From assembly GCF_003555545.1 (NCBI RefSeq), contig NZ_CP032157.1, positions 2,918,546 through 2,982,545 on the forward strand: a stretch of 64,000 bases of DNA, in the 5' to 3' direction. Under the pieces are notes generated by a model that was not told where the DNA came from, made no database searches, and saw only the letters and a list, made by a program, of their open reading frames with translations. This stretch comes from Paraflavitalea soli (GTDB taxonomy: Bacteria > Bacteroidota > Bacteroidia > Chitinophagales > Chitinophagaceae). A program made the translations under genes and the position numbers. This document shows, piece by piece, positions 8,980-17,398 of the stretch (positions within the stretch are counted from its first letter, which is position 1; each line of letters begins with the position of its first letter).

Positions 8980-10029
8980 TTACTTTTGATCGCGCTGTAT
9001 TATCAATTTTATTTCCTGCAATGCCTGGCCGAGGCAGGCTCCCGATGCAATTTGCGTGGCCAGGTCGTGCATATTGTGGACCATTTGCCGGTATTCGGTA
9101 TCTGACAAGGCTTGTAACTTCTCTTCTATTTCAAACAGACTACGTATAGTAATGCCAATCTTGTATTGTGACACCAGCGCTGCAGCGCCGGCATTTTCAT
9201 ATACAATAATGGGCATGCCGCTCAGGATATACAGGGAGGTTTTGTGGTGGGTGATGTACTGCATATAATGCCCCATACTTCCTTCGGGCTGCTCCACTCC
9301 TTCCCCATCCCATATTAATCCAAAGGAACCTTGCAGCACCTGTGGCAGGTCGTAAGGGTCTCTCACCCCTTTATATTTCACATTCGAGCAAGCCTTCATG
9401 CGGGTGGTAACATGGGGTCCGTATACATTGAAGGTGAGTGAGGGACAATGACGGGCAACAGCCTCCATGTTGTCCAGGAAGCCGCTTTTCTCCAGGTTAC
9501 CGGCAAATGCAATGGACCTGGAGTTGGTCCGCTGCTCTGTATCAGGTGCAGTGAGGAAATCAAAAAAGCGGATCATAGCAGAACGTTGGTGGGGCACCTG
9601 CGACTGCAGCCATTGCTGCATGGCCAGGTTATGTACTATAAAGTACCGGTAAGTCCTGAATTGGCGGATCTCTTTTTGCAGCACAGCCTCATCGCCATGC
9701 TTAAGGCCGTTGATATCTGCAATAATGCACACGATGGTGATGCTTTTGCGGTAACCTAATAGTTTCACCAGTATTTTATTCATGCCGGCATACATAGGGT
9801 GTTGAAAAAAAACAACGGCATCGCGGGGAAGCAGGAAAAATGCGATTACCAGGAAACCCAACCGGCCCCACTTGGCCCAAAAGGAAAAGCTGTGATGAAA
9901 GGGAAAGCGCAAGGGGGTAACCCCATTGGCCAGCAAAACTTTCTCTATATCCATATTGCCTATACTGCCGTGGAAAACCTCTTCCGGCATATGCTCCTGG
10001 ATAAAATAGTATCGCTTATCACGCACCAT
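8980..10029 (-). CDS. Galactofuranosyltransferase-like glycosyltransferase
   Basis: A 349-aa glycosyltransferase with a two-Rossmann-fold GT-B layout. The segments RSIAFAGNLEKSGFL (start of the C-terminal nucleotide-sugar domain), FNVYGPHV, and GSFGLIWDGEGVEQPEGSMG resemble bacterial beta-1,6-galactofuranosyltransferases and Gtf3-like enzymes. The late segment LSGMPIIVYENAGAAALV is the usual donor-binding loop. It probably adds a sugar to a surface polysaccharide repeat at the inner face of the cytoplasmic membrane. The donor sugar cannot be decided from sequence. Its start is 16 bp downstream of the flippase gene, so the two probably form an operon. Confidence 0.75.
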   Translation of the reverse strand: MVRDKRYYFIQEHMPEEVFHGSIGNMDIEKVLLANGVTPLRFPFHHSFSFWAKWGRLGFLVIAFFLLPRDAVVFFQHPMYAGMNKILVKLLGYRKSITIVCIIADINGLKHGDEAVLQKEIRQFRTYRYFIVHNLAMQQWLQSQVPHQRSAMIRFFDFLTAPDTEQRTNSRSIAFAGNLEKSGFLDNMEAVARHCPSLTFNVYGPHVTTRMKACSNVKYKGVRDPYDLPQVLQGSFGLIWDGEGVEQPEGSMGHYMQYITHHKTSLYILSGMPIIVYENAGAAALVSQYKIGITIRSLFEIEEKLQALSDTEYRQMVHNMHDLATQIASGACLGQALQEIKLIIQRDQK

Positions 10030-10045
10030 AGTTATAGACCGGTTG

Positions 10046-11557
10046 TTAGTTGTTGTATATTGTTTGCAGGCTCTTCCGCTTTACAGCCTCCCATACGATC
10101 ACCGCAAAATGATTGCGCATGACAAAAAACTGCACAAGTCCATAAACTACTATGCAGGCAGCTATGGATAATAACAATACCAATAAAGGAGCCTGTGCCA
10201 GCTGCTGTATGCCCCATATCACGGGGATAAATACCAGCGCACTTCCGAAGGCATGCGACAGCTCTTTCGTCTCAAACAATTGCAGCTCACCTGCTACTCT
10301 CCTGGCATAATAATAATTGATGACCAGTGTAGTGACCTCAGCCGCTACAATCGCACAACAAGCGCCCACATCAGCCCAATACCGCGATAGCAATAAAGAC
10401 AATACGATAAAGGCCAGGCTGCCGGCTATGGAACTGCGGAGGTATAGCTTTTCCTTCCCCCAGGCAATGAGCACCTGTTTGCTGAGAAAAAGATTGCAGG
10501 TCCTTAATAAAGGGAACAGGGCGAGTATCCTTATGTCGGAGACCACCGGCATGAACTGTGGACCCAGGAATATTGCGATCAAAGGTTCTGCCAGCAAAAA
10601 GATGCCCGCACAGAGGGGCACTGCAAAAAAAATGAGGAACTGGCTATTGCGGGAAATAACAGCCTGCAGCTGCGCTTTGTTGCCTTCCTTAATAAGGGTC
10701 ACTATGCGGGGGAAAAATACGATCAGCGAATCGGTTAATAGTACGGTAGATGACCGCACGATCTTCATGGAGAAAGCATAATATCCTACGGCAACCGCGG
10801 TGCTCATCAATTGCAGGAACACATTGTCGAGCAGCAAGGTGACACCATCGGTAAGACAAATGAACCAGATGAATTGGGTATGGGCAATGTGTTTTTTCCA
10901 GTTTACCTTTTTAAAGCTGACGGGCACGGATTTGAAAAGGTAATAGATATTACCGAGACTATTGAGGACAGCAGCACCTGCAATGATTCCATAATAGAGG
11001 TAATAATCTTCCGGCTGTTTGATGAGGATAAAGATGGAAACCAGTCCCAGGCCGCGGGTGACGAGCGAGCGCAGGGTGATATACCTGAATTGCTCCATAC
11101 CCAGGAAATACCATTCGCAGGCAAAGAAGTTGACCAGCAGGTAGGATAAGGAAAACAATAATAACCGTATATCGTGGATATGCTTCCAGGCAAAGAAAAC
11201 GGCGATCGCATACAGGAATAAGGTGATGGCAGACGTGACCACATGCAGCATGAGCAGTTCGGACACCAGTTTTCCACGGGCTTCCCGGTCATCTCTATGC
11301 CGGGCTATTTCGCGCATGCCATATACGACCATTCCAAATTCGGCAATGGTAATAAAGTAATAGGTGAAGGAATCGATGAAACTAACCCGGCCAATACCCT
11401 CGGGTGTCAATATACGCGACACATAGGGAATGGATACGATGGGCAGTAAAACCTGGCTGGCAGACAAAATATAGTTATATACCAGGTTTCTTTTAAGGCT
11501 CGCCAATAAGATCAGTTTTAAAGCATAAACATAAGCATATTCGTTGAATTGTCCCAT
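10046..11557 (-). CDS. Polysaccharide repeat-unit flippase (Wzx / MATE-like, O-antigen translocase)
   Basis: A 503-aa multi-pass inner-membrane protein with about 12-14 hydrophobic helices across its length. The N-terminal pattern SLKRNLVYNYILSASQVLLP and the following PYVSRILTPEGIGRVSF are characteristic of Wzx-type oligosaccharide flippases. These move lipid-linked repeat units to the periplasm. The N-terminus may really begin some 20 codons later, since families usually start near SLKRN. The chosen ATG adds MGQFNEYAYVYALKLILLA, which is unusual. Downstream is the galactofuranosyltransferase-like gene; 117 bp upstream is the divergent methyltransferase gene. Confidence 0.86.
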   Translation of the reverse strand: MGQFNEYAYVYALKLILLASLKRNLVYNYILSASQVLLPIVSIPYVSRILTPEGIGRVSFIDSFTYYFITIAEFGMVVYGMREIARHRDDREARGKLVSELLMLHVVTSAITLFLYAIAVFFAWKHIHDIRLLLFSLSYLLVNFFACEWYFLGMEQFRYITLRSLVTRGLGLVSIFILIKQPEDYYLYYGIIAGAAVLNSLGNIYYLFKSVPVSFKKVNWKKHIAHTQFIWFICLTDGVTLLLDNVFLQLMSTAVAVGYYAFSMKIVRSSTVLLTDSLIVFFPRIVTLIKEGNKAQLQAVISRNSQFLIFFAVPLCAGIFLLAEPLIAIFLGPQFMPVVSDIRILALFPLLRTCNLFLSKQVLIAWGKEKLYLRSSIAGSLAFIVLSLLLSRYWADVGACCAIVAAEVTTLVINYYYARRVAGELQLFETKELSHAFGSALVFIPVIWGIQQLAQAPLLVLLLSIAACIVVYGLVQFFVMRNHFAVIVWEAVKRKSLQTIYNN

Positions 11558-11633
11558 CTCTCAGGGCCTGGCCAAAAAGAGATAATACCTTTTGTTTGCC
11601 GCGCAGGGGTAAAGGTATCACCTCTGAAATCCT

Positions 11634-11641
11634 TACTTTTG
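11634..11641 (+). promoter_or_regulatory. Candidate -7 promoter element for the methyltransferase
   Basis: TACTTTTG matches TAnnTTTG and lies 33 nt before the ATG at 11675. There is no clear -33 TTTG. Confidence 0.42.
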
Positions 11642-11674
11642 CCGGATACCTGTATAGCTATAACTAACCACTTT

Positions 11675-12742
11675 ATGCAAGAGTCTTTACTGGTCCTGTT
11701 ACGTTGCCCCGTTACAAAAAGTGATCTACAATTACAGGTGATCGCCAGGGGGCATAAGCAATACAACGGAGTGCAGCAGGAAGTAATTGAAGAAGGTATC
11801 TTGTTTGCTGGTGAAGATTGGTTTTACCCGGTTATTAAAGGTATCCCCCGCCTGATCGTAGAAGCCTATGCAGATTATGAACCCTTCCTGCGGCAGCATA
11901 TACCCGATTACGACCAGCGCAGGCAGCGCCTGGAAAACAAATACCACGGTTTTATGCGGTATGTGATCAAAAAGAACAGGCGCACCAAACAAAGTTTTGC
12001 CCAGGAATGGCGTCTTTTTGATTATGGAAAAGACAAGACCTGGGATGCCGATCCGGCGGGTATGTTCCAGCGTTTCCTGGATGAAACAGCAGAGACGCGT
12101 GCATCGCTGGCCGGCAACCTGATCTTTGATGCAGGCTGCGGCAATGGCTTGTTGAACCAATCTATTGCACAACATGGCGCTACGATCCTGGGCATGGATT
12201 TCAGCCTGAGTATAGAAGAAGCCTACCGGCAAAACAGCCAACCCAATGCGCTGTTCATCCAGGGAGATGTGCAGTATCCGCCGGTGGCCTTTGAACAATT
12301 TGATATCGTACATTGCAGTGGGGTGCTCATACACACGAATAACCCGGAGCTATCGTTCTCCTGCCTGGATCCTCATGTGAAGCCTGGTGGCAAACTGAGT
12401 GTATGGCTCTATCACCCGCGACAGGACTTCATTCACAATCTTTTCAATTTTATACGTCGCTTTACCTCGCGGCTCCCTTTGCGGCTGCAGTATTACCTTT
12501 ATGGGGTGACGCTGCTGCCGGTGAGTTATATCATCAAGCGGATAAAAGGCAATAAACAGAATATCCGGGAAATGATGATCGATATCCTGGATTGGTTTAC
12601 GCCCGAATTCCGTCACCAGTTTGAACAGCAGGAAGCAGCTACCTGGTATTACAAACGCATCTATGCAGGCGTCACCACCACTACGGTGAACTTATTCGGG
12701 TATAATATGGTTGGCATCAAACAAAAAGTTCCTTCCCGGTAA
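11675..12742 (+). CDS. Trm112-like / class I SAM-dependent methyltransferase
   Basis: A 355-aa protein. The first about 60 residues (MQESLLVLLRCPVTKSDLQL ... GILFAGEDWFYPVIKGIPRL) are a Trm112-like small domain, as found at the start of many methyltransferases in polysaccharide clusters. The class I methyltransferase domain carries the SAM-binding motif LIFDAGCGNGLLNQSI and MDFSLS. It continues with DIVHCSGVLIHTNNPE and a C-terminal membrane-associated helical tail. It probably methylates a glycan or its lipid carrier. The open frame reaches back to 11549, but that extension overlaps the divergent flippase gene and lacks homology-like pattern. The ATG at 11675 gives the conserved MQESLLxLLRCPxT start. 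Confidence 0.85.
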   Translation: MQESLLVLLRCPVTKSDLQLQVIARGHKQYNGVQQEVIEEGILFAGEDWFYPVIKGIPRLIVEAYADYEPFLRQHIPDYDQRRQRLENKYHGFMRYVIKKNRRTKQSFAQEWRLFDYGKDKTWDADPAGMFQRFLDETAETRASLAGNLIFDAGCGNGLLNQSIAQHGATILGMDFSLSIEEAYRQNSQPNALFIQGDVQYPPVAFEQFDIVHCSGVLIHTNNPELSFSCLDPHVKPGGKLSVWLYHPRQDFIHNLFNFIRRFTSRLPLRLQYYLYGVTLLPVSYIIKRIKGNKQNIREMMIDILDWFTPEFRHQFEQQEAATWYYKRIYAGVTTTTVNLFGYNMVGIKQKVPSR

Positions 12743-12757
12743 AAACAGTAACCATTC

Positions 12758-13894
12758 ATGACAGTAGGGATATTCGAAACAGAACATTTTGAAGGATCAT
12801 ACCCGGTGATCAGGTTATTTGATAACGGGGAGAACCAACTCACGATATTCACGAACAAGGAAAGTTACCGGCAGTTTCAATGGCTCTTTGGGAATGATAT
12901 AAACCGGTATACATGGGTAGTACAGGAGGAAAAGGAATCCAAGTACCGGTTTGTGCTGCGGATGTACAAGGAGGTAAAACGCCGCAAGATCGACCTGCTG
13001 TACCTCAATACGATCAGCCATAATTTTATTGTATATGCGGGTATGATCAGCCTGCTGCGCAATACCCGGGTAGTGGTAACACTGCATGCTGTCAATAATT
13101 ACTTCCGGTTTAAGCCAGCGTTCAGTCTGCGCCGGTGGGTACGGCATATCGGCAAGCGGGCGCTGATCAAAGTGACGAAGGAGTTCAATGTGGTATCGGA
13201 TACCATGGTGGCGTACCTTACAGCCCTGCTGCCTGCACATAAAAAAGTGCATAACCTGCCCGGTGCGGTATTTGAGCGGGCGGCCCTCCCGCCAACAACG
13301 CCTGTTATCAATGGCCAGCTTCAACTGGTGGTACCCGGCTCGATCGATGCCCGGCGGAGGGATTATACGGTGGTACTGGACCTGCTGGAGCAAGGCAGGC
13401 ACCTGCCCCTACGGATCGTACTATTAGGGCCTTTTGTTCATCCGCACGGAGATGCCATCCGGGAAAAATGTATGCGGTATGCTGCGGACAATAGCAACCT
13501 TGTATTTTATGACAACCAGGTGGTAGACCAGCCGGAATTTGACCGGGTGATGGATGAAGCGCATATTGTATTTACGCCCTCTGTGATCGATACGATCATG
13601 GTAGATGAGGTGATGGAGACGTACGGCAAGAGCATTTGCTCGGGCAATATCTTCGACATTATCAAACATGCCAAACCATTCATTACGCCACAGGCGCTTA
13701 CTATTCCGGCCAACCTGGCCAGCAGCGCCATTCCTTATAATAAAGTATCGGGTATTATCCAGGCATTGGAGTTGTTGCTACAGGAGCCTGCGCGGTACGC
13801 CACTTTGTTACAAGAGGCGCAACGGAATTCGGAGGCATACACGATCGCCCAGGTACGGGCCAGGAATCCTATGCTTTTTGCCCTTCTTTCCTGA
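12758..13894 (+). CDS. Glycosyltransferase (GT4-like, GT-B fold)
   Basis: A 378-aa protein starting MTVGIFETEHFEGSYPVIRLF. The N-terminal domain includes KIDLLYLNTISHNFIVY and TRVVVTLHAVNNYF, where acceptor-side loops contain TLHAVN. The C-terminal domain has LQLVVPGSIDARRRDY, LRIVLLGPFVHPHGD and the late donor-site region CSGNIFDIIKHAKPFITPQ. The architecture is that of retaining GT-B enzymes, but the usual EAFG/E-x7-E signature is not evident, so the family assignment is tentative. It lies 15 bp after the methyltransferase in the same direction. Its 3' end overlaps the convergent GT9 gene by 26 bp. Confidence 0.72.
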   Translation: MTVGIFETEHFEGSYPVIRLFDNGENQLTIFTNKESYRQFQWLFGNDINRYTWVVQEEKESKYRFVLRMYKEVKRRKIDLLYLNTISHNFIVYAGMISLLRNTRVVVTLHAVNNYFRFKPAFSLRRWVRHIGKRALIKVTKEFNVVSDTMVAYLTALLPAHKKVHNLPGAVFERAALPPTTPVINGQLQLVVPGSIDARRRDYTVVLDLLEQGRHLPLRIVLLGPFVHPHGDAIREKCMRYAADNSNLVFYDNQVVDQPEFDRVMDEAHIVFTPSVIDTIMVDEVMETYGKSICSGNIFDIIKHAKPFITPQALTIPANLASSAIPYNKVSGIIQALELLLQEPARYATLLQEAQRNSEAYTIAQVRARNPMLFALLS

Positions 13895-14780
13895 AAGCGA
13901 TGTGCTGCCGGAAACAATCATGCACTTCCCGGGGGGACACAGAAGCTATTACTTCGGGGGTATATTCCCGGCCATAAAAGGATTGCTGTAATAAGGGGCT
14001 TACTATTTTTTGCAGGAGACCATAATCATAGATCTCGGCCGGACTGGTACAGTTGAAAATGGCCAGGGCGGGTATATTATAGGCCAGGGCCACGTGCATT
14101 GCCAGGGTATCGCCTGAAATGAGGTAAGCGCAACGGGCAATATCATCGAGGTAATCACGCAGGTGGTCGCGCTGTGAAAGGATGAGGCAGCGGTAACCGC
14201 TGGCGGTGAGTTGACCGGTCAAGGCCTGGTAACCTGCCCAGGATTTGTTGGGCCAGCGGTTGCCGCTGCGTGTTTCGATGCCGATCAGTTGCTCTTCGCG
14301 CTCAATGGCGGGATTGCGGTAAATACAATAGGGCTGGCCCTGGAAAGAAAGGCCCAGCATATTGAACAGCCAGTACTGAAAAGTGTGGGTATTGGCTGCC
14401 TTGATCTTATTGGCGGCCGCGCGGCCAAGTTTGGAAACGAGGCTCATGTCGAACCAGCCCGCCACATCATCGGTATACCGGATCAGGTCGCCGTCCATAT
14501 GGATACCTATCAGCCGGCCGGTCGGAACATTGCTGGCCAGTTTTGCACACACTATATCTTCCTCCAGGGACAGGGTGAGGTCAAATGATTCATTTTTTAA
14601 TACGTGAGCGGCCTGCTCTATAGGGATGATCCGTTGGAGTTCGGGATGGTTATCGGGCAGGATATGGGCATACCGGGGATCGATGACCCAGGTAATAGCG
14701 CCTTTTAGTACGCGCAACAAGGTAGTGGTACGTACCACATCGCCTGCTGCCCCGGTTTTGATTAACAGGATCTTCGTCAT
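13869..14780 (-). CDS. Glycosyltransferase family 9 (ADP-heptosyltransferase-like)
   Basis: A 303-aa GT9 protein. The N-terminal motif MTKILLIKTGAAGDVVRTTTLL is the family pattern for heptosyltransferases that act on lipid A core in the cytoplasmic face of the membrane. The C-terminal domain shows NKSWAGYQALTGQL (donor-phosphate region), a sugar-nucleotide loop, and AYLISGDTLAMHVALAYNIPALAIF, the GT9 nucleotide-binding pattern. The open frame continues upstream to 14987 but through a repeat. The ATG at 14780 gives the conserved start. Convergent with the GT4-like gene. With the heptose genes at the window start, it may use a heptose donor. Confidence 0.87.
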   Translation of the reverse strand: MTKILLIKTGAAGDVVRTTTLLRVLKGAITWVIDPRYAHILPDNHPELQRIIPIEQAAHVLKNESFDLTLSLEEDIVCAKLASNVPTGRLIGIHMDGDLIRYTDDVAGWFDMSLVSKLGRAAANKIKAANTHTFQYWLFNMLGLSFQGQPYCIYRNPAIEREEQLIGIETRSGNRWPNKSWAGYQALTGQLTASGYRCLILSQRDHLRDYLDDIARCAYLISGDTLAMHVALAYNIPALAIFNCTSPAEIYDYGLLQKIVSPLLQQSFYGREYTPEVIASVSPREVHDCFRQHIAFRKEGQKA

Positions 14781-14790
14781 AATATATTTA

Positions 14791-14833
14791 GAGTCCGGAA
14801 GCCGGAAAGTCCGGAAGTCCGGAAGTCCGGAAG
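14791..14833. repeat. GTCCGGAAG tandem-like repeat
   Basis: Four-to-five irregular copies of an 8-9-nt unit GTCCGGAA(g) lie just upstream of the GT9 start codon. A degenerate relative is at 33320-33358. Confidence 0.75.
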
Positions 14834-14839
14834 AAAAAG

Positions 14840-14907
14840 CCCTTCGACACGCTTCTTTGACCAGGGTGAGCTGCCCCCGAAGGGCGACCCACCCTTCGAC
14901 AGCTGAC
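14840..14907. repeat. REP-like hairpin repeat, copy 1 (CCCTTCGACA family)
   Basis: Begins CCCTTCGACACGCTTC, contains a hairpin of the form AGGGTG..GCCCC-CGAA-GGGCGACCCACCCT and ends CCTTCGACAGCTGAC. A second copy lies in the same orientation at 60697-60777. The CCCTTCGACA(g)GCT word is a short palindromic repeat common in many bacterial genomes. Confidence 0.75.
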
Positions 14908-15009
14908 AACCTAAGGTAATGCGGTAAAAATATAAAACAACGGGAAACTATTTGATTTGTGTTTATGGAATTATCATGTTCTGGCATCTCCTCTTAAAAC
15001 TACTGCGGC

Positions 15010-15609
15010 ATGAACTCCCTATCATTACCCGTTGTACACCCCTCATTTCAGAAATTAAAACATGCTGGCCGCCTGTTGCACTTAACAGCGGGAGGGCTTA
15101 TCCTTGTGCATGCTATTTCGCATTTCAACCAACCCCAGAGCAGCCCCATCTATCTCGGATGCCTTTTGCTGATGGCGCTGGATATTTTTATCCTGGTACT
15201 GGCCGGGAAGAATATCCTGACGGATATGCCGAAGGTAAATCTGTTTTTCCGGCTGGTGGAGATCCTGTTCTTCCTGGGCATTGGCATTACCCTGCTGGTG
15301 GAAAAGCAATGGGCCATGGGCATTCTGCACCTGGCGCTGAGTGTGGTGTACAGTTACCTGTTTTACTGCGAAAAAAAGCTCAACTCGGAAGAGTACGTAG
15401 CCATTCACCATACAGGCATCAGTGTACCTTCGCTACCAGAGAGCAAATTCTTCCTGTGGTCGCATATTAACGGGGTGGACGCCCGGTACGACTGCATCAT
15501 TATCAATACCTCTTCCAACAAATCTTACGAGTTTGACCTCCGTGAAAATCTTGCATTCGAAGAACTCGACCAAATTCACGAATTTTGCAGACATTACTTA
15601 GGTAGTTAG
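15010..15609 (+). CDS. Four-helix membrane protein of unknown function
   Basis: A 199-aa protein. After a polar start, four hydrophobic helices are seen: LLHLTAGGLILVHAISHF at about 23-40, IYLGCLLLMALDIFILVLAG at about 47-66, LFFRLVEILFFLGIGITLLV at about 77-96, and MGILHLALSVVYSYLFYC at about 102-119. The C-terminal 80 residues are soluble (VAIHHTGISVPSLPESKFF, NGVDARYDCIIINTSS), with a PH-like beta pattern. I do not recognise a named family. A competing frame at 14952-15470 is rejected as a shadow. The gene sits between GT9 (divergent, 229 bp) and the radical SAM gene. Confidence 0.75.
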   Translation: MNSLSLPVVHPSFQKLKHAGRLLHLTAGGLILVHAISHFNQPQSSPIYLGCLLLMALDIFILVLAGKNILTDMPKVNLFFRLVEILFFLGIGITLLVEKQWAMGILHLALSVVYSYLFYCEKKLNSEEYVAIHHTGISVPSLPESKFFLWSHINGVDARYDCIIINTSSNKSYEFDLRENLAFEELDQIHEFCRHYLGS

Positions 15610-15727
15610 TTGGAAAGTTGATAGGTTAACTAGTTGAAAAGGCCTGATAATCAGTAGTACCTGATTAGTGGAAAGCCCTGCAGCCAGGTTTTTCCTTTGC
15701 ACTTTTCAACCTACCAACTTTTCAACC
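15601..15727. repeat. Imperfect inverted repeat between 15010-gene and radical SAM gene
   Basis: The left arm (15607-15641, GTTGGAAAGTTGATAGG ... GTTGAAAAG) is roughly complementary to the right arm (15702-15727, CTTTTCAACC ... TTTTCAACC). A small inner palindrome CTGATAATCAG lies between them. The left arm starts inside the last codons of the upstream gene. Confidence 0.55.
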
Positions 15728-15753
15728 AGATCGCAATTGTGAATTATAGAACT

Positions 15754-17055
15754 ATGCCAGCACTAAAACAATCTCCGTATTTACTGTACTCTGACGGAAA
15801 AGGGAACATTTTTGAAGATACTTCGCTGTATGCCGCCGGGCGTGCAGGCTGGGACGCCTTTGAGGTACCTGTAGAAGACTGGATACCGCTGCCGGATGGC
15901 GGATCGATGTATGAGCTGCCCGGCCGCCGGGGCATTGGGATCGATGTGGCCACGGGCGAAATGCGCCTTTGTGAGAAAGGCTGGGCGGTAGCGGCCTTTA
16001 TCCCACCCGCCCATACGGGGCTTTATATTGCCGCCTATGAGACGGGGCACGATGCGCCTACGCTACCCTTGTTTTGCTATACGGCCACGGGCTGGTTTGA
16101 TAACCAGCTGTATGTGCCGGCGGTGCGGATAGAACAGGATATCCGGCAGGAATGTGCCGGTTTTGACGACGGGGTGGTGAAACATGGAGTGGAACATTTC
16201 CTGGAAGCCTACCCTCACAACCGGCTGGTGAAACACCTGGCCAATAACTGTGCACTTACCTACCATTGCCCGGCCGCCCGCAATTACTTTATGGGCCGGT
16301 GGGAATGTCCGATACCCAGCTCTCCTGCCTGTAATGCCAACTGCATTGGCTGTATATCCTTCCAGCCGGCAGATGAGGAGATCGTGTCTACGCAGGATCG
16401 CCTGACTTTTAAGCCCACGGCTGAAGAGATCGTTGAGTTTACCGTGCCGCACCTGGAAACGGCTCCTTTCCCGATTGTGAGCTTTGGACAGGGCTGCGAG
16501 GGTGAACCGCTGCTGATGTGGGAAACGATCCGGCAGTCGATCATTGAAATGCGCAAGCATACCTCCAAAGGAAGCATCAATATCAATACGAATGGCTCGA
16601 AGCCGGCGGCTGTGGACGCGCTCTGCAAAGCCGGGCTGAACTCAATCCGGGTGAGCACGAACTCGGCCCAGAAATACATTTATGAGGCCTATTACCGGCC
16701 CAACAACTACCAGTTTGAGGACATTGTAGAAAGCCTGAAAGTGATGCGCCGGCATGGCGGCTGGGCCAGCATCAACTACTTCGTATTTCCCGGGGTAACG
16801 GACAGTGAGGCAGAATACGAAGCGCTGCGCAAGCTGATCCGGGATACGGACCTGACGATGATCCAGTGGCGGAATTTCAATATCGACCCCGACTGGTACC
16901 TGGGAAAGATCAATTTATACGAAGCAGGTGATTTGCTGGGTATCAAACAATTGCAAGAGTTAATAAAAGAAGAATTTCCGAATGTAAAGTATGGATATTT
17001 CAATCCTCCAATGGAAAGGATCAAGGGGGATTTTGAGATGGATTTTGCGCACTAA
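15754..17055 (+). CDS. Radical SAM protein
   Basis: A 433-aa protein. The 4Fe-4S/SAM motif CNANCIGC (CxxxCxxC) lies near residues 191-198. It is followed by a GQGCEGEP segment equivalent to the radical SAM GGE motif, and by INTNGSKPAAVDAL and RVSTNSAQKYIYEAYY, typical of the TIM-barrel strands. The first about 180 residues form a separate beta-rich N-terminal domain of unknown role (PYLLYSDGKGNIFEDTS...). There is no SPASM-type cysteine cluster at the C-terminus. The substrate cannot be inferred. The frame starts earlier (15697), but the upstream 19 codons run through an intergenic repeat, so the ATG at 15754 (MPALKQSP) is chosen. Confidence 0.85.
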   Translation: MPALKQSPYLLYSDGKGNIFEDTSLYAAGRAGWDAFEVPVEDWIPLPDGGSMYELPGRRGIGIDVATGEMRLCEKGWAVAAFIPPAHTGLYIAAYETGHDAPTLPLFCYTATGWFDNQLYVPAVRIEQDIRQECAGFDDGVVKHGVEHFLEAYPHNRLVKHLANNCALTYHCPAARNYFMGRWECPIPSSPACNANCIGCISFQPADEEIVSTQDRLTFKPTAEEIVEFTVPHLETAPFPIVSFGQGCEGEPLLMWETIRQSIIEMRKHTSKGSININTNGSKPAAVDALCKAGLNSIRVSTNSAQKYIYEAYYRPNNYQFEDIVESLKVMRRHGGWASINYFVFPGVTDSEAEYEALRKLIRDTDLTMIQWRNFNIDPDWYLGKINLYEAGDLLGIKQLQELIKEEFPNVKYGYFNPPMERIKGDFEMDFAH

Positions 17056-17056
17056 A

Positions 17057-17090
17057 GAGCTGCGAGCCGTGAGCTGCGAGCTGCGAGCCG
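17057..17090. repeat. GAGCTGCGAGC low-complexity repeat, copy A
   Basis: Immediately after the radical SAM stop codon, three interleaved copies of GAGCTGCGAG(C). Related arrays occur at 20298-20330, 34154-34192 and 36189-36240. Confidence 0.8.
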
Positions 17091-17208
17091 TTTGCTTCGA
17101 GGGCTTCGAAGGCCAAGTACCCTACCGCACGCGGCCAGCCCTGCATACTTGCGCCAGGGTGAGCGCGGAATACACGTTTGCTTCGATTGCAGATTCCTCC
17201 CTGCGGTC

Positions 17209-17309
17209 GGAATGACAAAAGAGGGATCGCAATGACAAAAGAGAGATCGGATGACAAAAGAGAGATTGGATGACAAAAGAGAGATCGGGATGACAAGGAA
17301 GGGAGATCC
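17209..17309. repeat. Five-copy tandem repeat, period 19-20 nt (ATGACAAAAGAGAGATCG)
   Basis: Copies begin at about 17211, 17231, 17251, 17270 and 17289, with consensus ATGACAAAAGAGAGATCGG. The array follows the word GATTCCTCCCTGCGGTCGGA, another short repeat seen widely in bacterial genomes. The whole 17056-17398 gap holds repeats, then two direct copies of TTTTAGATACAAG (about 17318 and 17335) and a GC-rich hairpin. Confidence 0.85.
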
Positions 17310-17356
17310 GTTAATAGTTTTAGATACAAGAACTTTTTAGATACAAGTTTTAAATA

Positions 17357-17377
17357 ATGCGGGCTTCTGGCCCGCAT
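17357..17377. other. GC-rich hairpin upstream of MFS gene
   Basis: Perfect 8-bp stem ATGCGGGC/GCCCGCAT with loop TTCTG, 22 nt before the ATG at 17399. It lacks a T-tract, so a terminator role is uncertain. It would lie in the 5' leader if transcription starts upstream. Confidence 0.5.
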
Positions 17378-17398
17378 TGTCCTTTACAAATAGAACCG

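Noticed and set aside
14781-14987. N-terminal extension of the GT9 gene
   Set aside because: The extra 69 residues are encoded by the GTCCGGAAG and CCCTTCGACA repeats; the family start is at 14780.
14952-15470. Alternative frame of 172 aa overlapping the membrane-protein gene
   Set aside because: The frame at 15010-15609 shows four clear transmembrane helices; the other has a random composition.
17209-17309. CRISPR array
   Set aside because: The repeats are contiguous with no spacers, and no cas genes are in the window.
17357-17377. Hairpin as a rho-independent terminator
   Set aside because: The stem is good but there is no T-tract on either side; listed as a hairpin only.
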